Below are positions 1 to 10,152 of a stretch of DNA of 64,000 nucleotides, piece by piece. The notes under the pieces are model-generated. The model worked only from the letters and a program-made list of their open reading frames with translations. It had not been told where the DNA came from and searched no databases. Numbering within the stretch: the stretch's first letter is position 1; the number at the start of each line of letters is the position of its first letter. Source of the DNA: Hippasteria phrygiana (Eukaryota; Echinodermata; Asteroidea; Valvatida; Goniasteridae); the NCBI GenBank assembly GCA_037893225.1, contig JAZGUH010000412.1, positions 1,860,001 to 1,924,000 of the forward strand, in the 5' to 3' direction. A program made the translations under genes and the position numbers.

Positions 1-234
1 CCCATTTTCAGTCAGCCCTTTCAAGAACTTCCTCCACTTTGAATTGTAAAAATGTACCTTTTCTATGATGGTTTGATGATCTGGAATTTCTACATCGTCC
101 TCAACTGAATGCCCTTCTGGACCGGTACCCGATGAGTTAGATGGTCGTCGTCGTTTGTCGTCCAGTTTCAAGGATGTCCGAATTGTTTTTAGCCGACACT
201 CGATGAAGCCATGGCCATTGTCGTATAAATGCTC
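1..234 (-). CDS. Internal exon of an unidentified gene, continuing off the left edge
   Basis: The minus strand is open from position 234 to the window edge. It is preceded by an acceptor (TTTAATTGTAG just above 234). The frame begins EHLYDNGHGFIECRL, followed by a basic stretch (KLDDKRRRPSN), a Ser/Gly/acidic linker and a second conserved-looking patch (FYNSKWRKFLKGL). It joins in phase 0 to the exon at 1454-1600. The block reminds me of the region after the SAM domain in SAMD3-like and transposon-associated animal proteins (a pattern of aromatic, Gly-Phe-Ile and Leu-Lys-x-Ile-Arg), but I cannot name the family with certainty. No catalytic motif or membrane segment is visible. The open frame, the acceptor and the phase match make a real exon likely; function is unknown. 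Confidence 0.55.
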
Positions 235-356
235 CTACAATTAAAGCATTACACCGTTCAATTTTAATTTTAAAGAAAATTATTAGTTTTATCCATTAGT
301 CATGGTACTACTTACAAAATGTTTTTGTACTATACTGTATCATACTTTGCAGAGTT

Positions 357-567
357 GTATTCGAGTCCCTGCAAGTCCTTTCATAAGTCCTTTTGCAAGT
401 CCAGTCAGAAGTCCTTTCATAAAGCTGGTCACAAATAACTGGATGAACAATGACAAAGTAATGCCTTTGTCAAAGCTCATTTGAATAGCTTGTGATTGGA
501 ATTAGGACTGGAGGGCTTGTGATGGACTTGTGATGGACTTGCAGGGACTTGTGTTGGACTCGAATAC
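357..567. repeat. Fold-back repeat built of GGACTTG words
   Basis: The left arm (357-406) and right arm (506-567) are inverted copies. Both end in GTATTCGAGTCC or its complement, and both contain several spaced copies of the word AAGTCC/GGACTT. The arms are about 50-60 bp with small length differences, and the loop is about 100 bp. It looks like a small MITE or snap-back remnant. No coding content is visible. Confidence 0.6.
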
Positions 568-655
568 ATCCCTGGTACTTTGACAAAAGAATAAATGAAA
601 TGGTGCATTAGGTTCAAGTTTTGGTGCACCTTTGCATATATCATGCAACAATCAC

Positions 656-1260
656 TAAAGGCCTATATTTTAACACTAGACAAAATCTTGGGGCTGGCCC
701 CGAGGCGACGAGAATGTGCGACATTTCACACTAGCCATTTTTGCCCCGGGGCCACCCCCGAGATTTGTCTTGCCCTGGGGCAAACTCACCCCTGCTCCAG
801 GCCAGGGATGAGATTTTTCAACCGGGGGTGAGACCGATCTCGGGGGTGGCCCCGGGTGAAATGGCTAGTGTGAAACGTGGCATATTCTCACCCCTGCGTG
901 CGGGGTTTTGTACAACCTGGGTTTAGAAACAGGTGGTCCCGATGTAATTTACAAAAGAAGACCAAAGGTCATGTCAAAGCGCGCGCTACTGTTAATTGTT
1001 CAGCTTGGCCGAAAGCACAGCGCGCCGCGTGTAATTTGTATAGTCGTACAGTTCAATAATCTTGGAGAAGACAATAGTAAAGCAAATAGAGCGGATTAGT
1101 GTGTAACGTTAATGCCCAACCCCGGGGCAAGCGCGCCCCGGAGTTGGGTGATGAGGTAGGTTTGTGCGAAACAAGTGTGAAACGACGCGGGGTTGAACTC
1201 GGGGCCTCCCGGGGCGAGTTTTCCCCGGGGTTCGGCGCTCTAGTGTGAAAAGGCCTTAAA
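656..1260. mobile_element. GC-rich MITE with terminal inverted repeats and an internal hairpin
   Basis: The ends are inverted copies: TAAAGGCC then AACACTAGA at the left, TCTAGTGTGAAAAGGCCTTA at the right. Inside lies a strong hairpin pairing 724-769 with 832-878 (CACTAGCCATTT against AAATGGCTAGTG, plus a GC-rich stem). The remainder is CpG and GGGGCC rich. No transposase is present, so this is a non-autonomous DNA element of about 600 bp. The short open frames inside it are not credible genes. Confidence 0.6.
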
Positions 1261-1453
1261 AATGTTTGTGATGGGCACTGAAAACAACATTAAATGTATG
1301 CATTGTACTGTAAACAACCACAAATAGTTTTTTCCTGGAATTGGACACCAGATATTTACAAGGGAAATAAATTATCAATATTTACTGCATTAAATTCACA
1401 GGACCAAACTCAAAAATACTTTCTTTTTCAAAATCATTTACATATGAACTTAC

Positions 1454-1600
1454 ATAGCCGTCCAATCCAGGAGTTGCATCCCGGGTAGAAGGAAACACCT
1501 GCACTATTTCCTTCGCAAGAGCAGTTTTCTGCATTGAAGGTGGGTATCTGCCATATTCAAAATAATGAAACACGTTTTTAATTAGGATATTTTTAATTCT
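1454..1600 (-). CDS. Upstream exon of the left-edge gene
   Basis: On the minus strand this exon ends in GGCTAT followed by a consensus donor (GTAAGT, complement at 1448-1453). Its frame reads HYFEYGRYPPSMQKTALAKE, then a segment with VFPSTRD and GLDGY. It joins in phase 0 with the exon at 1-234 to give ...GLDGY-EHLYDNG.... The pattern of aromatic residues, Arg-Tyr-Pro, Lys-x-x-Leu-Ala and Phe-Pro-x-x-Asp resembles a block in SAMD3-like animal proteins, which is an inference from memory. The 5' border is unclear: the nearest upstream AG is at about 1600 in a poor pyrimidine context. An 18-nt micro-exon may lie at 1663-1680 (AG before it, GTAAAG after it). Confidence 0.5.
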
Positions 1601-1879
1601 CTCATTTTTTTACAATAATTCATGCAATGTAGGATCCGAGGACTTCAAATATCACTTTACCTGACTGAATTGTTTATTCTGAAAATGTACACATACATGC
1701 ACACGCAAGTGGGAAAAAACATTATGCAATGGACAAATATACAAACTACCATGTCCCACTGTAGTCAGGATTTGAACCTCCTATATTCTAGAATCCTTGA
1801 ACACAAGTGACTAAAATGATTATTACTATACATGTAACTTCATCATACACAAAGAATGGGGAAAAAACCAGCCTGAAAC

Positions 1880-2735
1880 CATAGAAGAAAAAAATCTTAT
1901 CCAGTAGTCTCTCAGTTGCTGTGGGAAGAATGCAAATTATAGATTGCTTCTGAATCTGCCATTTTCTTTTAAATGTTGGGAAGTTAGTAGATCAGACACA
2001 GAGGTTTAGATCATTCCTAATGAAAAAAAACCACCAAAAAATGTACCCCCGACGCCGCCTTAATGTCACGCGAAGGCAACTTGTCAAGCCAAACATGACC
2101 CAACTTCATAAAGATAGAACTTAGAAGCACAGAATCTCAGGTGATAATAACAGATGATAAATTGAAGGTCAATTCAACAGATGATATGACATCACCACAA
2201 AGATATATGCGACAAAGTATATGCAATAAAATTCACATCGTAAACTTTATTCGCTTATAAAAAATATAGTTCACAAACAATGTCAACATATTTGCAAATC
2301 AAATAAATAAATGCAACACACACATTGTCATATACGAATTTGCAAATTTTCACGACATCATGTAGCTCAAGAGCTGGAAAACTCAAAACTTGAAACCCTC
2401 TCCTCTTCACAAAATTTTTGAAAGTATAGTCGTAGGACTGGGAGACAGTTCCAACCCCTTCAAGAACGCTATAACTGTTTTTTGTAGAGGAGTCGGATAC
2501 AAAATACCCTCTTACAGAGAACTCGTCAAATTGCCTAGCCTACTGCCGATGTAAAATTCATGTCTACCATGTAGTTTGTATCAGATATCGTGCCCTAGTT
2601 GTCCGAAGCGCGAATTTAAAATTTGCGCGCGCATACTTTAACTAAACAAATCACCATGCGCATTTTTTTTAAATTGCGCTGGCAAATTAAAAAAATGCGC
2701 GTCTTTAAAAATTGCGCTCAACATTTACATAGCCT
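1880..2735 (+). repeat. Repeat R, forward (uninterrupted) copy
   Basis: This block of about 850 bp is repeated in inverted orientation at 21942-24899, where it is broken by two younger insertions. It ends in a stretch of GCGCAATTTTT and ATGCGC words that also recurs near 25240-25380. The copy here is uninterrupted and so serves as the empty-site control for both insertions: TTAA at 2638-2641, and GCCGAT at 2545-2550, which is the complement of ATCGGC. No convincing reading frame is present. Confidence 0.75.
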
Positions 2736-2744
2736 ACATGTTGA

Positions 2745-2910
2745 TTTCTTCTGCCTCATTTTTTACAGATTTTGCTGACATAAATCTTGAAATAACAATT
2801 TTGTTTGCCACATGTTTAGACAGTTGTTATCAAGGAGGGTTGGTTACTTTCTAAGATTTTGCTGATATCCATTTTGGTGGGGGTATTAAACTTAAGTAAA
2901 ATCTTTCAAA
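2745..2910 (+). repeat. Interspersed repeat with an inverted copy at 29890-30060
   Basis: The segment with ACAGATTTTGCTGACATAA, CAAGGAGGGTTGGTTA and TGGTGGGGGTATTAAA reappears in reverse complement at 29890-30060 with scattered differences. No coding content or terminal repeats can be defined for it. Confidence 0.6.
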
Positions 2911-3162
2911 AAAATGAACAAATTTTGACTCTTCATTCCCTAACTCCCCAGGGTGTGTGGAAAATCATATTAAAATTGGAGAATTCAGGACTGTCACTGT
3001 TGTGTTGTTAACCTAAAATGAAAAAGTCTGAAGACCCAACAAATAAAATACTATCAAACTTCACCCTGCTTAAAACAGCCACAAGAATACTAGGGGGCCT
3101 AGATAGATAGCCTCCCCCCCTAGAGTTTTATGATTAAGATGGAGGTACTGAGGTTCACTTAC

Positions 3163-3219
3163 GATTCGGATAAAAAGTGAAAATTCCCGTTCAATTCCGT
3201 GAGGCACCGTACCCGTCAT
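3163..3219 (-). CDS. Possible first coding exon of the left-edge gene
   Basis: On the minus strand an ATG at 3219 opens a 19-codon frame (MTGTVPHGIEREFSLFIRI) that ends exactly at a consensus donor GTAAGT (complement at 3157-3162). The region just upstream (3220-3480) is relatively rich in CpG, as expected for a promoter. The exon is on the same strand as the exons at 1454-1600 and 1-234 and ends in phase 0. Linking it to them is an inference; a separate gene or chance is possible. Confidence 0.3.
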
Positions 3220-3515
3220 GACGTTGTGTGGCGCCAGTCATTTGTTTGGTAGTGAAGTTTACGCGTTGAGACGTCCGTCATGATGGCAGCGATCCGAACG
3301 CGTCACAGCTCGCAGCTGCATTCATTTGCATCATGCCGTAACTTAAATGTACTGTAGGCCTGCCTACATTCATGTAGGCCTACAATGCATGCAAATGTAC
3401 ACAGTGTTGGCGCGGCACAAGCGTTCGAATTGCTGCCATGACGTGCGTCGCACGAGAACAGAGGTCACAAACAAAAAAGGTGATCACTATTAGTATCAAT
3501 CGTACTCATATTCAA

Positions 3516-3598
3516 TTTCAAGATCCGTAAGGATCTTACGAGCATAACGAGAATTTGGCCTATTCGTTTTGGCCAAATTCTCCTTCCGGATCTTGAAA
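3516..3598. repeat. Nested short hairpin
   Basis: The outer arms TTTCAAGATCCG and CGGATCTTGAAA enclose inner arms GAGAATTTGGCC and GGCCAAATTCTC. The structure could form a bulged stem of about 80 nt. An open minus frame over it is probably incidental. Confidence 0.45.
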
Positions 3599-4084
3599 AG
3601 AAATAGACTAACTTGTTGCATGAGGACCCGTAACATAAGACATGATTTACACTCCTGAAAACTACTTAGGCCTAGGCCTACGCTGGCATGGTTTACGCAT
3701 ATCATGCCACACATTGTAAGCCTAGCCCGATGACGATTTTTGCCATTTTATTTTTCGGTTAAGAAAAATAGTTTTTAAGAAAAATTATTCTTGCATGCAA
3801 TTGTCAGGTCTAGGACGTACCTTCAAGTCGTCTATTCCTTTAGACGAAAGGAATCACCGGAGATTGCCATTTTCGTCGTGAAATCGCCCCTGCATGTTAC
3901 TCCCTGAATCTTGAAAATAGTGGGAAACGGCTTCGCGCCGGCCGCCGCGCGCCAGAAGAATTAGCGTCACCACGTGATCCCAATTTGCGCTTATGATTGG
4001 ATAAAAGTAATAAGTGCATGACACCACGTGATTCGAAATGTATCTTGCTTGAGATGTTTATCGCATTTTAATTAGGCCAGAAAA

Positions 4085-6350
4085 GTTGGAATTACACGAG
4101 ATAGATTGCGAAGGAATAGACTCACCCCCCATCTAGAGTCGTATTGCCAAAACCGGACAAGAATATATTAAAGTTCAAAAACTATACAAATTTACAAGAC
4201 ATCATTTACAGCACCATACGTAATATACGCTGATTTTGAATCTATATTAGAAAAAACAACTGTCCCTGCTAGCGAAGAGAGCGCCACAATTAAAACTCAC
4301 TTTACAGAGTCTGCGGGTATTCATACGTTGTCGTTAATTGCGATGGTTGTAACATGAAACAAAAGACATATCGAGGTAGAGATTCTGTGGATCATTTTAT
4401 AGTCCCGTTGAAAAAAATAGAACCTGAAATTATCGCCTTACTCGCTAACGCTAAACCGATGGAATATACCATACAATACGAAATAATTCACCTAAACTCT
4501 AATGAGTGCTGGATTTGCGAAAAAAACAATTTACCCAAATTACCCGTTTAATTGTCATTGCGACGAGCCGGAAGATTTGAAAATAAAAGAAGAAGAAGAA
4601 GAATACTCATACAAAAACAACAAGGGATACATCGAGTTAAAATGCAAGTCTTGTCGCAAGAGGATTAACAAATTTCGAAAAGTCAGAGATCACTGTCACA
4701 TCACCGGTAAATATCGCGGAGCCGCACACGCTTACTGCAATCTTAAATTACAAGTACGACCTTATAGTACGCCAATACCAGTCGGCTTTCACAATTTGAA
4801 GGGTTACGACGCGCACTTGATCATGCAGGGCATTTCCAAGTACCAAGAAGACATCGGATGCATACCAAAAAATTCAGAAAAATACATTTCATTTTCGGTC
4901 GGTCAATATAGATTTATCGACTCGTTACATTTTATGTCTAGCGCTCTTGACAATTTGGTAAAGAGTTGTCCGAGAGAATCTTTTAGTTTACTCTTTAAAC
5001 ATTTTGGCGAAGAGAACGTGGACATCTTATTACAAAAGGGTGTTTATCCGTATTAGTATATGGACAGCCACGAAAGATTTAACGAGACTAGTTTACCATC
5101 CAAGGAATGTTTTTACAGCGGTCTAAAGGACAAACACGTGTCTAACGAAGACTACAAAGGAGCGCAACGAGTGTGGAAAAAATTTAACATTAAAAACTTG
5201 GGCGAATATCACGACTTGTACGTAACTACAGACACTCTATTACTAGCTGGGGTATTTGAGAATTTTAGGCAAATGTGTAGAACAAACTATAAATTAGATC
5301 CAGCCAACTATTATACAGCACCCGGTCTAAGTTGGGAAGTGTTATGTTATTAAGGCACAGGAAAATTGAATTAGAACTTTTGACCGATACAGACCAACAC
5401 TTATTTTTTGAAAAGGCGAAAAGAGGAGGGATATCGAGTGTTGGAAGCGTAAGATATTTTAAGGCGAATAACGAGTATCTAAACGACTATGATTCAGATA
5501 AACCAGACTCTTATGTTCTCTATCTCGACGCCAACAATTTATACGGATGGGCTATGAGTCAATACTTACCCTACGGAGGATTTAATTGGGTCACCGCGAG
5601 TCAATTTACCCACGATCGTATCATGTCACTAAAAGACGTTTCTAAAACGGGGTATATGTTTTAGGTAACCCTAGAATATCCAACCGAACTACATGACCTC
5701 CACAATGATTATCCGCTAGCGTCGGATAATATAGTTATACCGGAAGAATGGTTATCGGAGTATCAACTAAACCTGATGAATTATATAGGATCTAGCACTA
5801 ATGCGCCGAAATTAACGGGTACGCTATATCGCAAAGAAAAATATGTATTACACTACGTCAATTTGAAACAGTATCTGAGATTGGGCCTAAAACTAACGAA
5901 AGTACATCGAGCGTTACAATTTAAGCAAAAACCTTGGATGAAATCGTATATCGATAAGAACACCCAACTAAGAAAAGAAGCGAAGTCAGATTTTGAAAAA
6001 AAATTCTTTAAGTTGATGAACAACTCGGTATTTGGTAAAACGATGGAAAATGACAGAAATAGAATAGATGGAGCGCTACTGCAAGACGATCAAGTCGAAG
6101 AATACAAAAAAAATAACGTCTAAACCGAGCTACAAGTCTACTACCTCGTTTGAAGAATGCGGCCTATCATTTGTAGAATCGTATCGAACTAAAGTCCTCC
6201 TAGACAAACCGATTTACTGCGGCGTTAGTATCTTAGACTTATCTAAGACTCTAATGTACGACTTGTATTACAACGTATTAAAAAGACGTATGGCGATAAA
6301 GTAAGGTTGATGTATACCGACACAGACTCGCTGCTTTTGATTATCTATAC
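4085..6350 (+). pseudogene. Polinton/Maverick protein-primed DNA polymerase B, decayed and truncated
   Basis: Successive frame segments keep family B polymerase landmarks in order. They are the exonuclease Asp/Glu block (VIYADFES near 4220), a zinc/HNH-like insert with RDHCHITGKYRG and CNLKL, the second exonuclease block (FHNLKGYDAHL), polymerase motif A (YLDANNLYGWAMSQ near 5525), motif B (KLMNNSVFGKTMEN near 6015) and motif C (YTDTDSL near 6312). The frame is broken by shifts or stops near 4130, 4300, 5056, 5340, 5660, 6120 and 6300, so it cannot make a protein. Polintons are self-synthesising DNA transposons with virus-like genes that replicate with this enzyme. The 3' end is cut at 6350 by the Ty3/gypsy LTR, and no continuation is found on the other side of that element. 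The insert and motifs make the family assignment firm. Confidence 0.9.
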
Positions 6351-7463
6351 TGTGGGGGCACGCAGTATCCGCTCACTGTCCAACTCCCCAGATACTGAGC
6401 TATATTTAGTTCACCCTAATTTGCATGTGTCCCTAATGCATATGCATATAAATGTCACTAGTTGTCGTGGAATTCATACGCCATTAAGACAATTAGACCC
6501 AAATTTAAAGGCTTTTGTCCCATATTTCCTTCTTTGGATTGTATAAGAATTGTAATTATGTTAAGGTCCATTGAGTGAAGGTTTCTTTTAAAAGACAACG
6601 GAATTTATCGTTATCTGTAATATTTTACCCTATTTTGTGGAGTGGTAGTATCTGAGAAACGCTTGGTGGTGTGTCCACAACATGCGAGCGGGCTTCCTTT
6701 TCTCTGTTGTGGCGGTGGCATTCGTGCTCCGGTTCACGAGGATTTTTCCTCGTATTTTTCATTGTTTAGCCGCCTCCTTTGGGAGCATGAGTATGCTCTG
6801 AGTGAAGGCGGGCATTTCCAGAACTTGTGATGAGTGTCCTTTTTAGTAGTTTTGTGGGGAACTTGTGTTAAAAGTTGAGACACTCTCACTTAAAGCTTTT
6901 GGAGCTTAGCATCATTGCCACGGGCAGTGTCGTGCGTATGCCAATACACATTGTATGCGCAGTGCATAGATTTGTATTGTACATGTATGACCTTTGACCT
7001 GCCACTGTTCCTGTGTGTGCACACACAACCACTCGTATTACATGTATTTTGACCATGCGTTTCTCACGTTGTTTTCTTGTAGGCAAAGTGTAGGCCTATC
7101 GAGGCTGTGCTGCGCCTGGGGATCGATCTATCTTTCTTTCTGTACCAGTGATTATTAGTCTTCATCATGGGATCCTGATCATTTTTAACTGCATCTTCAC
7201 CCACCTGCAATTATTACACACCGTTTTCGTTTACATCATCTACTCTGGATTTGTAATTTGTCATCTTGGATTTCCATTAACTTGATTTCACCCTTCCTGA
7301 TTTGATCGATGATTCAATAAATTCTACAATTGATCTGCGGAAATTAAACTACTGGTTAACTGGTGATTTTGTGGCTCCGATCTCCCATAACACGCTCATC
7401 CTGATTTACTTTGGGATCAACCTCCCTTGCATGCTGTGACACCGCAGCACTGATTTCACTACA
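6351..7463 (+). repeat. 5' LTR of the Ty3/gypsy element
   Basis: It starts TGTGGGGGCACGC and ends CACTACA (TG...CA), about 1113 bp. It is nearly identical to 14817-15590 over its first two thirds and to 16933-17438 over its last part. The primer binding site lies 5 nt after its end. Differences between copies are few single bases, so insertion was not ancient relative to the Polinton remnant it interrupts. Confidence 0.9.
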
Positions 7464-7468
7464 GAAAA

Positions 7469-7481
7469 TGGCGACGAGGAT
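7469..7481 (+). promoter_or_regulatory. Primer binding site, tRNA-Ser type
   Basis: TGGCGACGAGGAT begins 5 nt after the LTR. Its complement, ATCCTCGTCGCCA, matches the 3' end of animal tRNA-Ser(GCU) including CCA, as I recall that tRNA. This is the expected place and form of a minus-strand primer site. Confidence 0.75.
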
Positions 7482-8159
7482 TGGATGGAGTGTGTTGTCA
7501 TTTGATCTCCATGTGATTCGCCAATCATCTAGTCTAATGTGTTAAAGATCCCTGGGTGCATCTCTCCATGGAGGCTTCCTCCATGATCTCTCCGAGTTCC
7601 ATGACTGCAGATAGGATGTGGCTGTGTGTCTACTCTGAAGTCCTGGGATTCCTCATATCCTTGCAGAAGACAGCTACATATGTACAGTGTAGTGGTTCAT
7701 TTTAATTTTATCATCATACATGTGCATTTATAAATGTGTATTGTGTATCACGTATATTGCACAGTTGTATGATCGATCCGTTTATGTTTTTTTCATGTAT
7801 TGTTTACATATGAACCCATTTGTTTTAGTAGCAAGTTTGGCTGCCGCCCATGAGAATATTTCCTGTCATTGGGAATAATATATTCACTGACCCTGGCAGT
7901 GTTGATATCTGTGGCAGTATTATATATAATTTGTTTTGCCAATCTTCTGTGGTTGCTTGGTGATTTCTAGAGAGAATTTCACTTTCTGACCATTTAATGT
8001 GTAAGCCTAAGGGTTGACACAATATGTAGCCAGACGGGCCTTTACATGCATTGCTCATTATATGGCACAGTTTCGCTACGTGTAATTATGTACATGTATT
8101 TTGTATTATAGTTTATATGTATGTTGCTGGTTGAGTGCGGCACTATCTAGAGTACAACA
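7482..8159 (+). other. 5' leader of the retrotransposon
   Basis: This untranslated stretch lies between primer site and gag. It presumably holds packaging and promoter-proximal RNA sequence. I see no credible gene in it on either strand. Confidence 0.6.
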
Positions 8160-9209
8160 ATGTCTGTGCCTGAAGTAATGGCAGAGGCCATTTCTAAGTC
8201 TAATCAGGCCTTAGCTGAGACTCTGGCCAATGCATTTTCCAATTTGCGTTATCAGCGAGCACCCACTGTCAAACTAGCTAAGTTCTGTGGTTTCCCACGG
8301 AAGTCGGGAGACCCTTCTCTTAAAGAATGGCTTGATGACCTTGAGACTTATGCAAGGCAACTAAGTCTCAACGATGAACAGAAAGTTGCTGCTGCAATGG
8401 ACCACCTCACGGGTGCTGCTCGTGAGGAGGTACTTTGTTGCCCAATGGTTGAAAGAGCTGAATTCTCTAAACTTTGTGAACTATTGCAAGCTAGGTTTGG
8501 CTCACCGGAAACAGTTCAATCTTTGAACCATGCCTTCTATTCCAGAGAGCAACTGGACGGTGAGAGCCTCACTGATTTTAGCCGTTTGATCATACGGTTG
8601 TATGATCGGATGGATGCTGCAGCAAGGGACCCCAAAGAAAAGGCGGCGCTGTGTCAGCTGAAGGAGGGGGCCATCAAAGAGCAGTTTGTTAGGGGTGTAA
8701 CCGACCTCTCAGTGCGTAGGGAATTACGAAGACTTGTGGTGGATAACCCAAAGATGTCATTTTTTGAGATACGGAATTTAGCCCTAAGACTGTTCTGTGA
8801 TGATGAAACCCGTATTTCCACTCCCAGTAAGGATACTGCTAACCAGGTGTTTTCTGTAGAACACATAGACTGCAGGGTGTATTATGCTTCGTGTAGTGAT
8901 TTGGCCGTTAGTAAAGTGTTGGGAGACTTGGTTAGTAGCCACAAAAGTCTAGTGTCTAGTGTGGACAAACTTGTTCAACAACAGACCCTCATGAATGAGC
9001 GGTTGGATCGCTTAGCTACCGGGATTGAGAAGGGTAGGGGTAGTCCAAATAAATCAATACCTCGGTGCTCATTTTGCAAGAAGCTGGGTCATACGCTAGA
9101 AAATTGCTTCAAGCGAAAGAATTTGCATGGACAAGAGAAAAACACATCTAATGTAGAACCCAATTCCGACCAAAGGAAGGAAGTGGGAAATGTGCTGCCT
9201 CCGCCATAG
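8160..9209 (+). CDS. gag: Gag polyprotein (PNMA-like) of the Ty3/gypsy element
   Basis: This intact 349-residue frame would form the capsid shell that packages the element RNA. The N-terminal third includes LAKFCGFPRKSGDPSLKEWL. The middle has the helical capsid pattern GESLTDFSRLI...LKEGAIKEQFVRGV...LRRELRRLV, which resembles the capsid of vertebrate PNMA-family proteins, themselves domesticated Ty3/gypsy Gags. Near residues 303-316 there is one CCHC zinc knuckle (CSFCKKLGHTLENC) for RNA binding. The start ATG at 8160 is the first Met of the frame. The protease frame lies in the -1 register and is open from 9152, overlapping gag by 58 nt, which fits programmed -1 frameshifting, although no perfect slippery heptamer is seen. 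Gag is the best preserved gene of the element. Confidence 0.85.
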   Translation: MSVPEVMAEAISKSNQALAETLANAFSNLRYQRAPTVKLAKFCGFPRKSGDPSLKEWLDDLETYARQLSLNDEQKVAAAMDHLTGAAREEVLCCPMVERAEFSKLCELLQARFGSPETVQSLNHAFYSREQLDGESLTDFSRLIIRLYDRMDAAARDPKEKAALCQLKEGAIKEQFVRGVTDLSVRRELRRLVVDNPKMSFFEIRNLALRLFCDDETRISTPSKDTANQVFSVEHIDCRVYYASCSDLAVSKVLGDLVSSHKSLVSSVDKLVQQQTLMNERLDRLATGIEKGRGSPNKSIPRCSFCKKLGHTLENCFKRKNLHGQEKNTSNVEPNSDQRKEVGNVLPPP

Positions 9210-10150
9210 AGGGCACTGTGCCGGAGGGCGATTTTGAGCCCACAAAGCAATCAGTCAATAACGAACCTATTAATTTGGATAGGGTAATTTCAGCTTCAGA
9301 AAAGGAAAAGCTAATTGCAAGCAGTCCTACAGCAACCATCCTAGTAGCTGGGGTCCCCGCAGATTGTGTGCTAGACACTGGGGCAGTCACATCATTGGTG
9401 TCAGCCGAGTTTTATCACAACCATTTAGCAGAGAAAGTAGGGAAATTACACGAAGTGGGCACATTTGTTAAGCTTGTTGGTGTCAACCGCTTAGCCGTTC
9501 CAGTAGAAGGTTATTTAGAGACCCCTATTGAGATATTTGGCCAGCAATTTGCAGCCAGTTTTTTGGTATTGAGCGATGAAGCTGCCAGTAGAGATAAATA
9601 CCCTGTCTTGCTCGGTTGTAATGTATTGCGTGCTCTGTCATCAAAGATGAAAAGTTCAGCACTGGTTTGTGAGGATCAGGAATGGGACCTAGCCTTGCAG
9701 TGGTTTAAATCTGTAGAAGTAAATGAAGCACAACAGCTTTGGTCTGAAGAAGCACAAACAGAAGTCTATGAGGTCTGGGCACGGGAACCCGTGACCATAC
9801 CTCCATTCACTGTTAAACATGTTGATTGTTGCTTGGGTGGGTCTCAGGTCAGTTCAGAGGTCAAGCCATTATTAGTGCAGTCATGTTCCCCCTGTGTCAA
9901 AGAGGATTCCACACTTGGTTTGGTTAGAGTTGTGGATGGTATCCATCAAACTGGCACAAGTCAAGTTTCTGTATTTGTGGCAAATGAGAGTTCTGAGCAA
10001 TTAATTATCCCTGCACTCACTGGGGTTGCAGTGGCATATGAGGTACAGGTGAACGAAGAAGTTTTGGTCAATTCCAATAACAATTCTTTTGAAGTATGTA
10101 TTCACCAGGTAGTTGTTGATCCCAGGCGTGATGAGGGGCCTATAGTGTAG
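9152..10150 (+). pseudogene. pol: Pol, protease segment
   Basis: The frame, in the -1 register to gag, carries a retropepsin active site (CVLDTGAVTSLVS at about 9365-9403) and the distal flap/strand motif PVLLGCNVLR. These identify a dimeric aspartic protease that would process Gag-Pol. The frame continues as a long linker with no further motif and stops at 10148-10150. RT resumes in another frame at 10153, so a frameshift separates protease from RT in this copy. Protease itself looks intact from DTG to the LLG motif. Confidence 0.8.
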
Positions 10151-10152
10151 AT

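Noticed and set aside
3496..3714. Minus-strand ORF of 72 residues
   Set aside because: It runs through a nested hairpin and has no recognisable motif or consistent splice borders.
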